A stretch of 64,000 nucleotides of DNA from Desulfoprunum benzoelyticum (GTDB lineage: Bacteria > Desulfobacterota > Desulfobulbia > Desulfobulbales > Desulfocapsaceae), in the NCBI RefSeq assembly GCF_014201505.1, contig NZ_JACHEO010000001.1:372001-436000 (forward strand), read 5' to 3'. The notes under the pieces are model-generated. The model was given only the letters and a program-made list of their open reading frames with translations. It had not been told where the DNA came from and searched no databases. Below are positions 42,618 through 51,078 of this stretch, piece after piece. A program made the position numbers and the translations under genes. The first letter of the stretch is position 1. The number at the start of each line of letters is the position of its first letter.

Positions 42618-43553
42618 ATGAAACGACTGTTTTTCCTTGTCCTGACCCTCCTCGCCGCGATCCCGGTCGCAGCCGCCGAACCGCTGAGACTCGGCCTGCT
42701 GCAGATCGAGGATTCGGCGCCCTTCTATGTCGCCGAGCAGCAACAACTCTATACCCGTGAGGGCCTGGAGGTCGAGCTGATTCCCTTTCTCAGTGCCATC
42801 GAACGAGACAGCGCCCTGGCGGCGGGGGCGATCGACGGAGCGATCGCCGACCCGATCGGCGCCATCCTCTTCGACCGGGGGCAGGGCCGGCTGAAGATCA
42901 CCGCCCTCTGCCTCGGCGACCAGCCGGCCGAGGGGGTCTTCGCCATCCTCGCCGCCCCCGGCTCCGGCCTGCAGACCGTCGCCGATCTGAAGGGGGTCGA
43001 GATCGCCGTCTCCAACTCGACGATCATCGAATACGTCACCGACCGGATGCTGGAGCAGCAGGGATTCGCACCCGCCGAGATCAAGAAGATCGAGGTGGCG
43101 AAGATGCCGATCCGGATGCAGATGCTGCTGTCCGCTGCGGTCAAGGCCGCCACCCTGCCGGAGCCGCTGGCCTCGATCGCCGCCGGCAAGGGGGCGAAGG
43201 TGCTGCTGACCGATGCCGACGGCACAGAGAGCCTGTCGCAGACGGTCATCGTTTTCCGTCCCGAGGTCCTGACCAAACGACGGGCCGAGGTCGCCGCCTT
43301 CTTCCGGGCCTATGCCGGGGCGGTGACCGCGATCAACGCCGCGCCGGAGACATATCGGGCGCTGGTGGTCGACAAGGGTCGTATCCCACCGGACCTCGCC
43401 CCGACCTACCCTATCCCCCGCTATCCCGAGCCGGCCCCGTTCAGCCCGGCGCTCTACGCCCCGATCGTGAACTGGCTGGCCGCCAAAGGGTTGACGACAC
43501 CGATCCCGTATGCGGACATGGTCGCCACCGATTTCATGGACCGGAAGAACTGA
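42618..43553 (+). CDS. NitT/TauT-family ABC importer substrate-binding protein
   Basis: 311 residues with a signal peptide (about 1-20, ending VAAAEP). Periplasmic binding-protein type 2 fold of the NMT1/SsuA-like family: LGLLQIEDSAPFYVAEQQQLYTREGLEVELIPF, then ADPIGAILF and LKGVEIAVSNSTIIEY. No lipobox Cys, so it should be soluble in the periplasm. Ligands in this family include sulfonates, nitrate, thiamine precursors and others; this one cannot be assigned. It is the first gene of a three-gene transporter, with 2 nt to the ATPase. Confidence 0.85.
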   Translation: MKRLFFLVLTLLAAIPVAAAEPLRLGLLQIEDSAPFYVAEQQQLYTREGLEVELIPFLSAIERDSALAAGAIDGAIADPIGAILFDRGQGRLKITALCLGDQPAEGVFAILAAPGSGLQTVADLKGVEIAVSNSTIIEYVTDRMLEQQGFAPAEIKKIEVAKMPIRMQMLLSAAVKAATLPEPLASIAAGKGAKVLLTDADGTESLSQTVIVFRPEVLTKRRAEVAAFFRAYAGAVTAINAAPETYRALVVDKGRIPPDLAPTYPIPRYPEPAPFSPALYAPIVNWLAAKGLTTPIPYADMVATDFMDRKN

Positions 43554-43555
43554 AG

Positions 43556-44299
43556 ATGATCAGGGTCGACTCGGTCAACCTCTCCTTCTCCCATGAGGGG
43601 GAGGTCAACCAGGTACTGCAGGGGATCTCCTTCGCGGTGAAGGCCGAGGGGAGCTGCGCCATCATCGGTCCCTCCGGTTGCGGCAAGACCTCGCTGCTGT
43701 TCCTGCTCGCCGGACTGCTGCAGCCGGACGCCGGCACGATCACGATTACGGGCAGTCCCCGCACCGGCACGATCCTGCAGCATTACGGCCTCTTCCCCTG
43801 GAAGACGGTGGTCGAGAACATCGGCCTCGGTCTCCAGCTCAAGGGTGAGGCGAAGGACCGCATCGGCGCCAGGGTCGAGGGTCTGCTCGCCGAGATGGGG
43901 CTCACCGGCTTCGGCCGCCACTACCCGGCCCAGCTCTCCGGCGGCATGCAGCAGCGGGTGGCGATGGCCCGGGCCCTGGCGATCGAGCCGCAGATCCTGT
44001 TCATGGACGAACCGCTGTCGTCGCTCGATGCCCTGAGCCGGGAGCGGCTGCAGAACCTGATCCTTCAGGTCTGGCGCGACAAACGCATCACCACGATCCT
44101 CGTCACCCACTCGATCGAGGAGGCGGTCTATCTCGGCCGCCAAATCATCGTCCTCAGCCAACGTCCCGGCCGGATCCTGCAGATCGTCGACAACCCCGGG
44201 GCCGGCTCCCGGGAATACCGGCAGACAGAGCAATTTTTTCACAACTGCAACCAGTTGCGACGGATACTGAAGGAAGAAGATCATGGGCCGGAAGCGTGA
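43556..44299 (+). CDS. NitT/TauT-family ABC importer ATP-binding protein
   Basis: 247 residues. Complete ABC domain: Walker A GPSGCGKTSL, Q-loop region QHYGLFPWKTV, signature LSGGMQQRVAMARAL, Walker B ILFMDEPLSSLDAL and H-loop VTHSIEEA. Energises import with the binding protein before it and the permease after it. The SPW-type Q-loop (LFPWKTV) is typical of the SsuB/TauB group. Its 3' end overlaps the permease by 17 bp. Confidence 0.93.
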   Translation: MIRVDSVNLSFSHEGEVNQVLQGISFAVKAEGSCAIIGPSGCGKTSLLFLLAGLLQPDAGTITITGSPRTGTILQHYGLFPWKTVVENIGLGLQLKGEAKDRIGARVEGLLAEMGLTGFGRHYPAQLSGGMQQRVAMARALAIEPQILFMDEPLSSLDALSRERLQNLILQVWRDKRITTILVTHSIEEAVYLGRQIIVLSQRPGRILQIVDNPGAGSREYRQTEQFFHNCNQLRRILKEEDHGPEA

Positions 44300-45026
44300 T
44301 ATCCTGATCGCCGCCCTGATCCTGGTCGGGCTGTGGCAGGTCTCGGCCCTGCTGCTCGACTCGATGGCCCTGCCCGAGCCCTGGATCGTGCTGGTCGATA
44401 CGGCGTCCAAGATCGCCGACGGCAGCCTTCTCGACGACCTCGCCATCAGCACCTTCCGGGCCCTGAGCGGCATCATCCTCGCCCTGGCCGCCGCGGTGCC
44501 GCTCGGTCTCGCCGTCGGGGCCGAGGATTCCCTGCGCCGGCGGCTGTCGCCCTTCATCTACCTGCTCTACCCGATCCCGCACGTCGTGCTGCTGCCGCTG
44601 ATCATCATCCTCTTCGGGATCGGCAACTTCTCCAAGATCTTCCTCATCGCCCTGATCGTCTTTTTCCAGATCCTGGTGACGACCCGCGATGCCGCCCGCA
44701 ACATCCACCGCAACTACTTCCATTCGATGCAGACGCTGGGGGCGACCCGGTTGCAGATCTACCGCCACGTCATCCTCCCCGCCTCGCTGCCGAAGATCCT
44801 GACGGCGATGCGGATATCGATCGGCACGGCGGTGGCCATCCTCTTCTTCGTCGAGTCCTTCGCCACCACCACGGGCCTCGGCTATATCATCATGGACTCC
44901 TGGGGCCGGGCCGACTATGTCGCCCTCTACACCGGGATCTCCTGCATGGCCCTGCTCGGCTTCGCCCTCTACCTCCTCCTCGACCGCCTCGAACGCCGGA
45001 TCTGCGCCTGGACCCGGACGGACTGA
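44283..45026 (+). CDS. NitT/TauT-family ABC importer permease
   Basis: 247 residues with about six TM helices. The EAA loop, MQTLGATRLQIYRHVILPASLPKILTAMRI, which contacts the ATPase, is in the expected place. It carries substrate across the inner membrane. The start overlaps the ATPase gene, so translation is coupled. The unit ends here. The 82-bp gap to the right has only a short TCACC/GGTGA hairpin and no T-run. Confidence 0.92.
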   Translation: MGRKRDILIAALILVGLWQVSALLLDSMALPEPWIVLVDTASKIADGSLLDDLAISTFRALSGIILALAAAVPLGLAVGAEDSLRRRLSPFIYLLYPIPHVVLLPLIIILFGIGNFSKIFLIALIVFFQILVTTRDAARNIHRNYFHSMQTLGATRLQIYRHVILPASLPKILTAMRISIGTAVAILFFVESFATTTGLGYIIMDSWGRADYVALYTGISCMALLGFALYLLLDRLERRICAWTRTD

Positions 45027-45108
45027 GAAAAGCCCCGACCCGGCGCTGGATGAATGGCTGTTGACATCATCACCTCAGCGGTGACGCCCTCTCTATCAGA
45101 AATACGGC

Positions 45109-45513
45109 CTAGAACAGCAGTCGATGCCGGAACTCCTTCGGGGCGTGCGAACCGATCGAGGCAAGGATAAAGGCCAGCAATACCGCGCCCTGGGCCGGCA
45201 GCAATCCGTGGAAGGCCGCCCCTAGTATCACGAGTTTGACGAAGGTGACTACCCCCGCCAATTCGCGATGGACCTGGCGGTGGCGCAACCACTCGCTCGC
45301 CAGGAGGACAACGCCCGTCACGAAGCCCAGCACCATATACCTGACAGGCGGTTGCGGTTGGAGATCAAGCAGAATGGCGGCGAGAAAGATTGCCGCCCCC
45401 ACCTGATGCAGCGCCCTGACCAGTATGGAGAGACTGAAGATCCAATAGGGACGATCGCCGATCCGCCCCATTTTGGCGCCATTCTTACAGTTCTTTTCAC
45501 TCCTCTCGAGCAT
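45109..45513 (-). CDS. small four-TM membrane protein
   Basis: 134 residues. After a charged N-terminus come four hydrophobic segments: WIFSLSILVRALHQVGAAIFLAAILL, VRYMVLGFVTGVVLLASEWL, VVTFVKLVILGAAFHGLL and AVLLAFILASIGSHAP. The last loop, GSHAPKEFRHR, is well defined. I do not recognise a characterised family. I start at the ATG at 45513; a Met at 45471 is also possible. It lies 135 nt downstream of the CBS gene on the same strand and might belong to the DUF1538 unit. Confidence 0.65.
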   Translation of the reverse strand: MLERSEKNCKNGAKMGRIGDRPYWIFSLSILVRALHQVGAAIFLAAILLDLQPQPPVRYMVLGFVTGVVLLASEWLRHRQVHRELAGVVTFVKLVILGAAFHGLLPAQGAVLLAFILASIGSHAPKEFRHRLLF

Positions 45514-45648
45514 TACGCCCCCTATTCTTGCAAACACACTGTGTTGACAGCAACCGGATCGCACATCCTGAACCAGGTGCAACGATAGCGCAAGGTTGGA
45601 TTCTTGAAAACCCGGCATCGGTTCAATGCCTGCATTTCCATTCCGCCA

Positions 45649-46059
45649 TCATTTCAGAAACAGGTCGTTGTCCAGAACCAGTGCGCTCAAGGTCACCATG
45701 CCGATCAGTTGCCCGTTTTCTTCCACCGGCGCCCGCCGCATCCCCACCCGGTGCAGCAGCCTGGCGATATAACGGATGTCCATATCCGCCGGGACCGACA
45801 TGATCGGTTTGGTCATGATCTCGTAGACATTGACCTCTTCCGCCCTCTTGCCCGGGATCAGTACGCCGTTGATGATGTCCTGAACCGAGACGATGCCCCA
45901 GGCATCATCGGCGTGCCGCTTTGTGACCAGGAGGCTGTGCACCCTTTTTTCACGCATTGCGGCCGCAGCCTCTCTGGCGGTGGCCATGCCGTCGATGAAG
46001 ATGATGTTGGTGCTCATCACATCCTTGCCGCGAACTATGCGGTCCGAAGAATCTGCCAT
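45649..46059 (-). CDS. two-CBS-domain regulatory protein
   Basis: 136 residues, essentially a tandem CBS pair (Bateman module). The first repeat contains MSTNIIFIDGMATAREAAAAMREKRVHSLLVT and DAWGIVSVQDII, the second MTKPIMSVPADMDIRYIARLLHRVGMRRAPV and GQLIGMVT. Such modules sense adenine nucleotides or similar ligands and gate enzymes, channels or transporters. Its place after two DUF1538 transporters and a P-II-like gene suggests it regulates that membrane system according to energy state. Confidence 0.85.
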   Translation of the reverse strand: MADSSDRIVRGKDVMSTNIIFIDGMATAREAAAAMREKRVHSLLVTKRHADDAWGIVSVQDIINGVLIPGKRAEEVNVYEIMTKPIMSVPADMDIRYIARLLHRVGMRRAPVEENGQLIGMVTLSALVLDNDLFLK

Positions 46060-46128
46060 GGTGTTGTTCCTTGTGTTGAAGATGAGTCGGACGACGAAGG
46101 GGTTGCGGTCCAGGAGACGCCCATCCGA

Positions 46129-46476
46129 CTAAAAATACTGGTCCTTGACCTCCTGTTTGAACCTCTCCAGCTGGCTTTCCAGGCCGACGACGGACTCCAC
46201 CGGGAGAACAAAGGCGATCCCCGTTCCCGGCTTGTCGAATTTTCCGGCCGTGGAGATCGCGGTCAGCACGGGACGGGCGATGTGCTCCTCCAAAAGAAAC
46301 ATGATGATGTCCGTCGGCTCCTCCAGGGACAGACCGAAAAAGGTTTTTGCCTCCCGCATCCCGGTACCGCGGGCCGCAATAATGGTCGCGCCCGTCGCCC
46401 CGGCGGCTTTGGCGGCATCAACGACGGTGTCGGTGATGTTGGTCTTGACCGAGGCAAGAATAACCTTAAATTTCAT
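46129..46476 (-). CDS. P-II-like signalling protein
   Basis: 115 residues. Ferredoxin-like P-II fold: KFKVILASVKTNITDTVVDAAKAAGATGATIIAARGTG, then ITI-type strands and FDKPGTGIAFVLPVESVVGL in the C-terminal strand. The T-loop is short (MREAKTFFGLSLEEP) and lacks the usual uridylylated Tyr context, so it is a P-II-like rather than classical GlnB protein. P-II relatives beside transporters bind nucleotides and block or open the pore. It overlaps the second DUF1538 gene by 11 bp, which implies joint production. Confidence 0.85.
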   Translation of the reverse strand: MKFKVILASVKTNITDTVVDAAKAAGATGATIIAARGTGMREAKTFFGLSLEEPTDIIMFLLEEHIARPVLTAISTAGKFDKPGTGIAFVLPVESVVGLESQLERFKQEVKDQYF

Positions 46477-47263
46477 TGCGTTTCTCCTTGTTTTTTTTCT
46501 GTGCCCGGGAAATCGACCACTGCGCATATTGCCCATACCCCAGCACCGCGATGATCGGAAAAAGGCTGGCAAAGGCGATCAGGCCAAAACCGTCAATGGC
46601 AGGATTACGGCCGGGAACCGAAGCCGACAGCCCGAGGCCGAGGGCGGCGACGATGGGAACGGTGACTGTCGAGGTCGTCACCCCACCGGAATCGTACGCC
46701 AGCGCCATGATGGTCTTCGGGGCGAAGCACGTCTGAATCACGACGATGATATACCCGCCAAGGATGAAAAGGTAAAGCGGGGTGCCGGAGACAATCCTGA
46801 AAGTTCCCAGGCTGATGCCGAAGGCAACGCCGCAAGCGACGGTGATTCGGAGCCCCCAGGTGTTGATGGCGCCGCCCGACACCTCGCGGGCCTTATAGGC
46901 CACGGCGATGAGCGAAGGTTCGGCGATGGTGGTGGAAAAACCTATCAAGGCGGCGAAGAGATAGACCCACCCGTAATTGGTCCAGTCGGTCAGGTCGATG
47001 CCGGCCCGGCTTCCCTGGAGAAAAGCGGGATCTGCAAGTTGGCTGGCCATGACCTTGCCCAGGGGGAACAGTGCCTTTTCCAGCCCGACCAGAAACAGGG
47101 TCAGGCCGACGATGACGTAGACGCTGCCGACCAGTATGCTGCGCAGATTGACAATGGGTTGCCGGAGGACCACCAGTTGAAAAAAACCGAAGAGGAGGAA
47201 GATCGGCAGGACATCACGGCAGGTCAGGAGAAAATCTTTCCCGAATTCAGCAAAAAAATGCAT
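46466..47263 (-). CDS. DUF1538 membrane protein (second of a pair)
   Basis: 265 residues with about seven TM helices. DUF1538 hallmarks: DVLPIFLLFGFFQLVVLRQP near the start, LFLVGLEKALFPLG, GFSTTIAEPSLIAVA, AYDSGGVTTSTVTVPIVAALGLGLS and [18 protein letters not shown]. It is clearly homologous to the gene just upstream. From memory, a DUF1538 pair (UmpAB) has been reported as a two-component Na+/H+ antiporter. I cannot verify that this pair does the same. A run of seven T near the 5' end of the coding region is slippage-prone. Partner genes are the P-II-like and CBS proteins. Confidence 0.85.
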   Translation of the reverse strand: MHFFAEFGKDFLLTCRDVLPIFLLFGFFQLVVLRQPIVNLRSILVGSVYVIVGLTLFLVGLEKALFPLGKVMASQLADPAFLQGSRAGIDLTDWTNYGWVYLFAALIGFSTTIAEPSLIAVAYKAREVSGGAINTWGLRITVACGVAFGISLGTFRIVSGTPLYLFILGGYIIVVIQTCFAPKTIMALAYDSGGVTTSTVTVPIVAALGLGLSASVPGRNPAIDGFGLIAFASLFPIIAVLGYGQYAQWSISRAQKKNKEKRNEI

Positions 47264-47280
47264 GCATCGCTCCCCAATGA

Positions 47281-48036
47281 CTAAAAGACCACCAGCCCGT
47301 ACCCCATGACGAAGATCATGGGCAGGAGCGAGGCAAAGGCGATCAGGCCGAAACCGTCGATCAAAGGATTTCTGCCCTTGATGATGGTCGCCAGACCGAC
47401 GCCGAGGGCCGTAACCAGCGGTACGGTGATCGTGGAAGTGGTTACGCCGCCGGCATCGTAGGCGATGCCGATAATTTCCTGGGGCGCGAACAGGGTCATC
47501 AGCATGACGATGCAGTAGCCGCCGATGATCAGGTAATGGAGCGGCCAGTTGCGGAGGATCCGCAGCACCCCGAGCAGTATCGAAAACCCCACCGAAAAGG
47601 CGACCGTCAACCGCAGGCCGAGGCTGTAGGAATTCCTTGCCCTGTCGCTGTTCTCGAGCAGCCCGCCATCGATGGCAATGTTCGCCGCCTCGTTGGAGAC
47701 GGCGATGAGCGCCGGTTCGGCCACGGTGGTCGAAAAACCGAGGGCGAAACTGAAGATCAGGAGCCAGAACAGGCTGCCTTTACGGGTCAGAGAATAGGCC
47801 ATCTCCTCCCCTATCGGAAAGAGCGCCCTTTCCAGCCCCTCGATAAACATGCTCAAACCGACAACCACCAGCCCCGTACCCAACAGAATCTCGCCCACGT
47901 CAGGCAGGGGCTTGCGAATGATGACAAATTGAAAAAAAGCGATGACAACGACGATGGGCAGCAGGTCGGCACACGCCGACCATATCTTTTTCAATACATA
48001 GGCAACGGCATAAACGGAGAGAGCGCTTTTTTTCAT
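47281..48036 (-). CDS. DUF1538 membrane protein (first of a pair)
   Basis: 251 residues with about seven TM helices. Motifs parallel its neighbour: [86 protein letters not shown] and [18 protein letters not shown]. The highly conserved [10 protein letters not shown] and TVAEPALI segments probably line the transport path. It opens the minus-strand unit DUF1538-DUF1538-PII-CBS, 17 nt before its paralogue. The two probably form one transporter. Confidence 0.85.
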   Translation of the reverse strand: MKKSALSVYAVAYVLKKIWSACADLLPIVVVIAFFQFVIIRKPLPDVGEILLGTGLVVVGLSMFIEGLERALFPIGEEMAYSLTRKGSLFWLLIFSFALGFSTTVAEPALIAVSNEAANIAIDGGLLENSDRARNSYSLGLRLTVAFSVGFSILLGVLRILRNWPLHYLIIGGYCIVMLMTLFAPQEIIGIAYDAGGVTTSTITVPLVTALGVGLATIIKGRNPLIDGFGLIAFASLLPMIFVMGYGLVVF

Positions 48037-48493
48037 TGCACAGCAACGGTGGCGGCAAAGTTGAGGCTGCTATACGGCTCAGTCGATCCATCTCGTCGGT
48101 ACTGTCGTGATACAGGACTCTTATAGAGATGATACAGTATATCACAGTTGTCTCATAGTCGTTCCCACAAAAAAAACTGTGAAGATATAGAGGGTTGACA
48201 AGGCACGTCTCGAAAGGTGCCGGCACCGCACCAGGATCTTGCACCATACGCAGAATCCAGAATTTGTAAGTTCTTTTATTTCCGATGATATTCAGAAAAA
48301 GCAATGTCAGGCACAGCAATTTTTCAAGATTATTCAGCAAAATATTGATACATTACGAAGATTTCCGGCCTGGAAAAGCAAAAGGTCTGAGTGTGTCGGT
48401 ACAGAAAAATATCCACCACTCCCATACGAGCAGGGATGATAATACGGATCAGCGGAATTACCTGTTATGGGTAACAGACAACGGAGATCACCG
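48037..48493. other. 457-bp low-GC divergent region
   Basis: Clearly more AT-rich than its surroundings. It separates the DUF1538 unit from the flavin oxidoreductase gene. TATACT on the minus strand (in a plus-strand AGTATA near 48136) is a possible -10 for the DUF1538 unit, but I find no matching -35. A 6-bp inverted repeat at 48462-48477 is listed separately. Short frames here show no domain. Confidence 0.5.
48462..48477 (+). promoter_or_regulatory. inverted repeat just upstream of the oxidoreductase gene
   Basis: CTGTTA-tggg-TAACAG, perfect 6-bp arms, 16 nt before the ATG. It could be a repressor operator or a hairpin near the ribosome site. Confidence 0.3.
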
Positions 48494-49600
48494 ATGAACA
48501 GACTGTTCGAAGAAAGTTCAATCAATACAATGCCCCTGAAGAATAGATTTGTGCGGGCGGCTACGTGGGAGGGACTGGCAACCGCAAAAGGTGAAGCCAC
48601 CCCTGAATTGATTGCAATGATGGCATCGCTCGCCAAGGGCGGTGTCGGTCTGATTGTAACAAGTCATGCTTATGTTTCGCAGGAAGGGCAGGGAACCCCC
48701 TGGCAACTTGGGGTGTATGATGACAAACTCATTGCAAAGCTTGAAGCGATGGCTTCAGCCGTTCATCAACACAACGGCAGAATCATCATGCAGCTTGCCC
48801 ATGCCGGCCTGTATGCCGAGGTGGAGATAACCGGCCAACCGGCATTAGCCTTATCAGATCTTGATGGATTTCCACAAGAAAACGTAAGAACGATAACGTC
48901 AGGAGATATTCAGCGCCTTGTTGCATCGTTCGCCCAAGCGGCAAAAAGAGCCAAGGTGGCCGGTTTTGACGGAATTGAAATCCACTCCGGCCATGGCTAT
49001 TTACTGAGCCAGTTTCTCTCCCCTGCCTGCAATAAGCGACAGGACGAATACGGCGGGGCGATTGAAAACAGGGCCAGAATTCATCTCCGGATGTATAAGG
49101 CCATACGGGAAGTTGTCGGGCCGGATTATCCCCTGCTGATAAAGATGAACTGTGCCGACTTTATCGACAACGGCCTGACCAGAGAAGATTCGTTGCAGGC
49201 CGCCAGACTCTTTGCCGCTGCAGGTTTCGATGCCATTGAGGTCAGTGGCGGCATCATCAGGACCGGTAGGCTTTCGCCGAGCAGACCCGGTATCACGACA
49301 GAGGACCAGGAAGCCTATTTCAAGGAATACGCAGAAGACTTCAAAAGAAATATACAGACACCATTGATCCTCGTTGGCGGCTTGCGCTCCTTCACGGTCG
49401 CCGACAGAATAGTTGCCGAAAGGATTGCCGATTACATTGCCATGAGCAGGCCGTTTATTCGCGAGCCTGACTTGATCAACCGTTGGAAAAACGGAGATCT
49501 CGGGAAAGCCGAATGTACATCCGATAATTTATGCTTCAATCCCGGATTTAAAGGCCACGGAGTGTACTGCGTCACAAAGGAACGGGAAAACAGTCATTGA
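48494..49600 (+). CDS. NADH:flavin oxidoreductase / old yellow enzyme family protein
   Basis: 368 residues, FMN-binding TIM barrel. Motifs are LKNRFVRAATWEG, GRIIMQLAHAG (flavin contact), AKVAGFDGIEIHSGHGYLLSQFLSPACNKRQDEYGG (the core OYE/BaiC signature) and VGGLRSF for phosphate binding. It lacks the C-terminal Fe-S and pyridine-nucleotide domains of the larger BaiCD-type enzymes, although a Cys-containing tail (CTSDNLCFNPG) recalls the start of the Fe-S motif. It probably reduces an activated C=C bond. Its codon use is notably AT-richer than the flanking genes, a sign of acquisition. Confidence 0.87.
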   Translation: MNRLFEESSINTMPLKNRFVRAATWEGLATAKGEATPELIAMMASLAKGGVGLIVTSHAYVSQEGQGTPWQLGVYDDKLIAKLEAMASAVHQHNGRIIMQLAHAGLYAEVEITGQPALALSDLDGFPQENVRTITSGDIQRLVASFAQAAKRAKVAGFDGIEIHSGHGYLLSQFLSPACNKRQDEYGGAIENRARIHLRMYKAIREVVGPDYPLLIKMNCADFIDNGLTREDSLQAARLFAAAGFDAIEVSGGIIRTGRLSPSRPGITTEDQEAYFKEYAEDFKRNIQTPLILVGGLRSFTVADRIVAERIADYIAMSRPFIREPDLINRWKNGDLGKAECTSDNLCFNPGFKGHGVYCVTKERENSH

Positions 49601-49679
49601 GGGATGGAAAAATTCTCCTCAAACGCTATGGATTGAATATTATTTTAGTATTCACTCGAACCAATACAACGTACAGATT

Positions 49680-49689
49680 TTGTATACAA
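49680..49689 (+). promoter_or_regulatory. 10-bp palindrome before the acetyltransferase gene
   Basis: TTGTATACAA is a perfect palindrome 10 nt upstream of the ATG. The form is like operators of GntR/FadR-type repressors, but no such regulator is nearby. Confidence 0.3.
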
Positions 49690-49699
49690 CGATAGAAAG

Positions 49700-50452
49700 A
49701 TGATTATCAGAATCGAAAAACCATCAGACAGTGAAGCAATCACCGAAGTCACAAAGGCAGCTTTCGAGGACCATTCATTCAGCCAGCAAACAGAGCATTT
49801 CATCATTCGTGATCTCCGCACTGCTGGGGCACTGACCATATCGCTTGTGGCTGAAGTTGACGGGCGGATCATTGGACACCTCGCCTTTTCTCCCGTTACG
49901 ATTTCAGATGGAACGACAAACTGGCATGCCCTCGGTCCGGTGTCTGTGCTGCCTGATTATCAGGGACGCCGGATAGGCACGGCAATGATCAACCATGGGT
50001 TGGCACTGCTGAAATCGATGGAGGGTGAAGGCTGTGTGATTGTGGGGTTGCCGACATATTTCCGTCGATTCGGCTTTAAAAACCACCCTCTGCTTCTCCA
50101 TGAGGAAGTACCACAGGAAGTCTTTTCAGCGAAGTCGTTTGTCAGACGGATGCCTTTTGGAAAGGTCGAGTTCCATCAGGCGTTCAAACAGTTGTCGTTA
50201 ATTGAAAAAGATGCCATTACCGATGTCATTATCGACTATGCCATTGCCGGTATAAAGCTTGACCTTGCGAACCCTGCGGTTGAAAGTCTGATAAGCAAAA
50301 AGATTTTGACTCAAATGCCGGATGGCAAGTTTGTCATGCGGCCTTCTGCACTGGCAGAGTATGACTCCTACTTTGCCAAGGTCAGCCAGTTCGTTGTTGC
50401 AGAAATGAGCCGTGTGCACAAAAATCCTCTATTGGCAGCGGTTTCGCATTGA
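49700..50452 (+). CDS. GNAT-family N-acetyltransferase with a C-terminal extension
   Basis: 250 residues. The first 165 are a YhbS-like GNAT domain: IRIEKPSDSEAITEVTKAAF, LGPVSVLPDYQGRRIGTAMI (acetyl-CoA loop), VGLPTYFRRFGF and the typical end FGKVEFHQAF. Residues 166-250 have no counterpart in the usual family and look helical; I do not recognise them. Substrate unknown. The gene is low in GC like the oxidoreductase before it. Start ATG at 49700, with a weak ribosome site (GAAAG). Confidence 0.75.
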   Translation: MIIRIEKPSDSEAITEVTKAAFEDHSFSQQTEHFIIRDLRTAGALTISLVAEVDGRIIGHLAFSPVTISDGTTNWHALGPVSVLPDYQGRRIGTAMINHGLALLKSMEGEGCVIVGLPTYFRRFGFKNHPLLLHEEVPQEVFSAKSFVRRMPFGKVEFHQAFKQLSLIEKDAITDVIIDYAIAGIKLDLANPAVESLISKKILTQMPDGKFVMRPSALAEYDSYFAKVSQFVVAEMSRVHKNPLLAAVSH

Positions 50453-50649
50453 ACGGATGCATAGCCGTCAATGGCCTCCGGTTCACTGCCGAAGATGGGT
50501 GAAGGCTGTCGAAGATCAGGGATGCGGATCAAGGTGGACGATCGGGGGACAAGGCGGGATCATCGCCTGCGGATCTAGAAATTGTCAATGTAATAACAGA
50601 CTGATACGTTTGCAGGTGGATGCTTTTTGACGCACCCTGAAATTTGCAC

Positions 50650-50678
50650 TTGACTTGCATATTTGGTCGTTTTACCAT
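50650..50678 (+). promoter_or_regulatory. promoter and probable ArsR operator of the arsenic unit
   Basis: TTGACT (50650-50655), a 17-bp spacer and TACCAT (50673-50678). An imperfect palindrome with TGGT...ACCA arms (about 50664-50677) lies between and over the -10, the usual place for ArsR-family autorepression. Confidence 0.6.
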
Positions 50679-50700
50679 ACGTGAAACAAAGGAGGTCCGC

Positions 50701-51054
50701 ATGAACGCAAAAGAAAAGGCGCTTATTGAGGCCAAGGCCAACATCCTCAAGGCCCTGGGGCATCCGACCCGCCTGTGGATGGCCGAACAGCTGGCAGGCG
50801 GAGAAAAGTGCGTACGTGAACTGGCCAAAAACATCGATGCCGATTTTTCCACCATCTCCAAGCACCTGTCGATCCTCAAGCAGGCCGGCGTGGTCGATGT
50901 CGACAAACGCGGCAAGCAGGTCTATTACCGGCTGAAAGTCCCCTGCATCCTCAATTTCATGCCGTGCGTCGAAGCTGTTTTGCAGGCAACGGCCCAGAGC
51001 CATATTGAACTGATGCAACACAAACAGGTTGTCAGCGAGATTGAAGCGTTATGA
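50701..51054 (+). CDS. ArsR-family transcriptional regulator
   Basis: 117 residues, winged helix-turn-helix. ILKALGHPTRLWMAEQLAGGEKCVREL leads to the recognition helix FSTISKHLSILKQAGVV and the wing RGKQVYYRL. Cysteines at KCVREL and in VPCILNFMPCVEA could form the metalloid site. It should repress the downstream permease-thioredoxin-arsC genes and let go on binding arsenite or a related thiophile. The ATG at 50701 has AAAGGAGG upstream and a strong promoter (50650). Confidence 0.9.
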   Translation: MNAKEKALIEAKANILKALGHPTRLWMAEQLAGGEKCVRELAKNIDADFSTISKHLSILKQAGVVDVDKRGKQVYYRLKVPCILNFMPCVEAVLQATAQSHIELMQHKQVVSEIEAL

Positions 51055-51078
51055 CAACCTCAGCAAGGGTGGAGTGAA

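Noticed and set aside
42034-45026. A sulfonate-utilisation operon (ssu/tau)
   Set aside because: The ABC importer and flavin reductase fit, but no sulfonate monooxygenase or desulfonating enzyme is present, so the substrate is left open.
47236-47263. Phase-variation switch at the T7 run in the second DUF1538 gene
   Set aside because: Seven identical bases is short for contingency loci and may be chance. No evidence of variation can be seen in one sequence.
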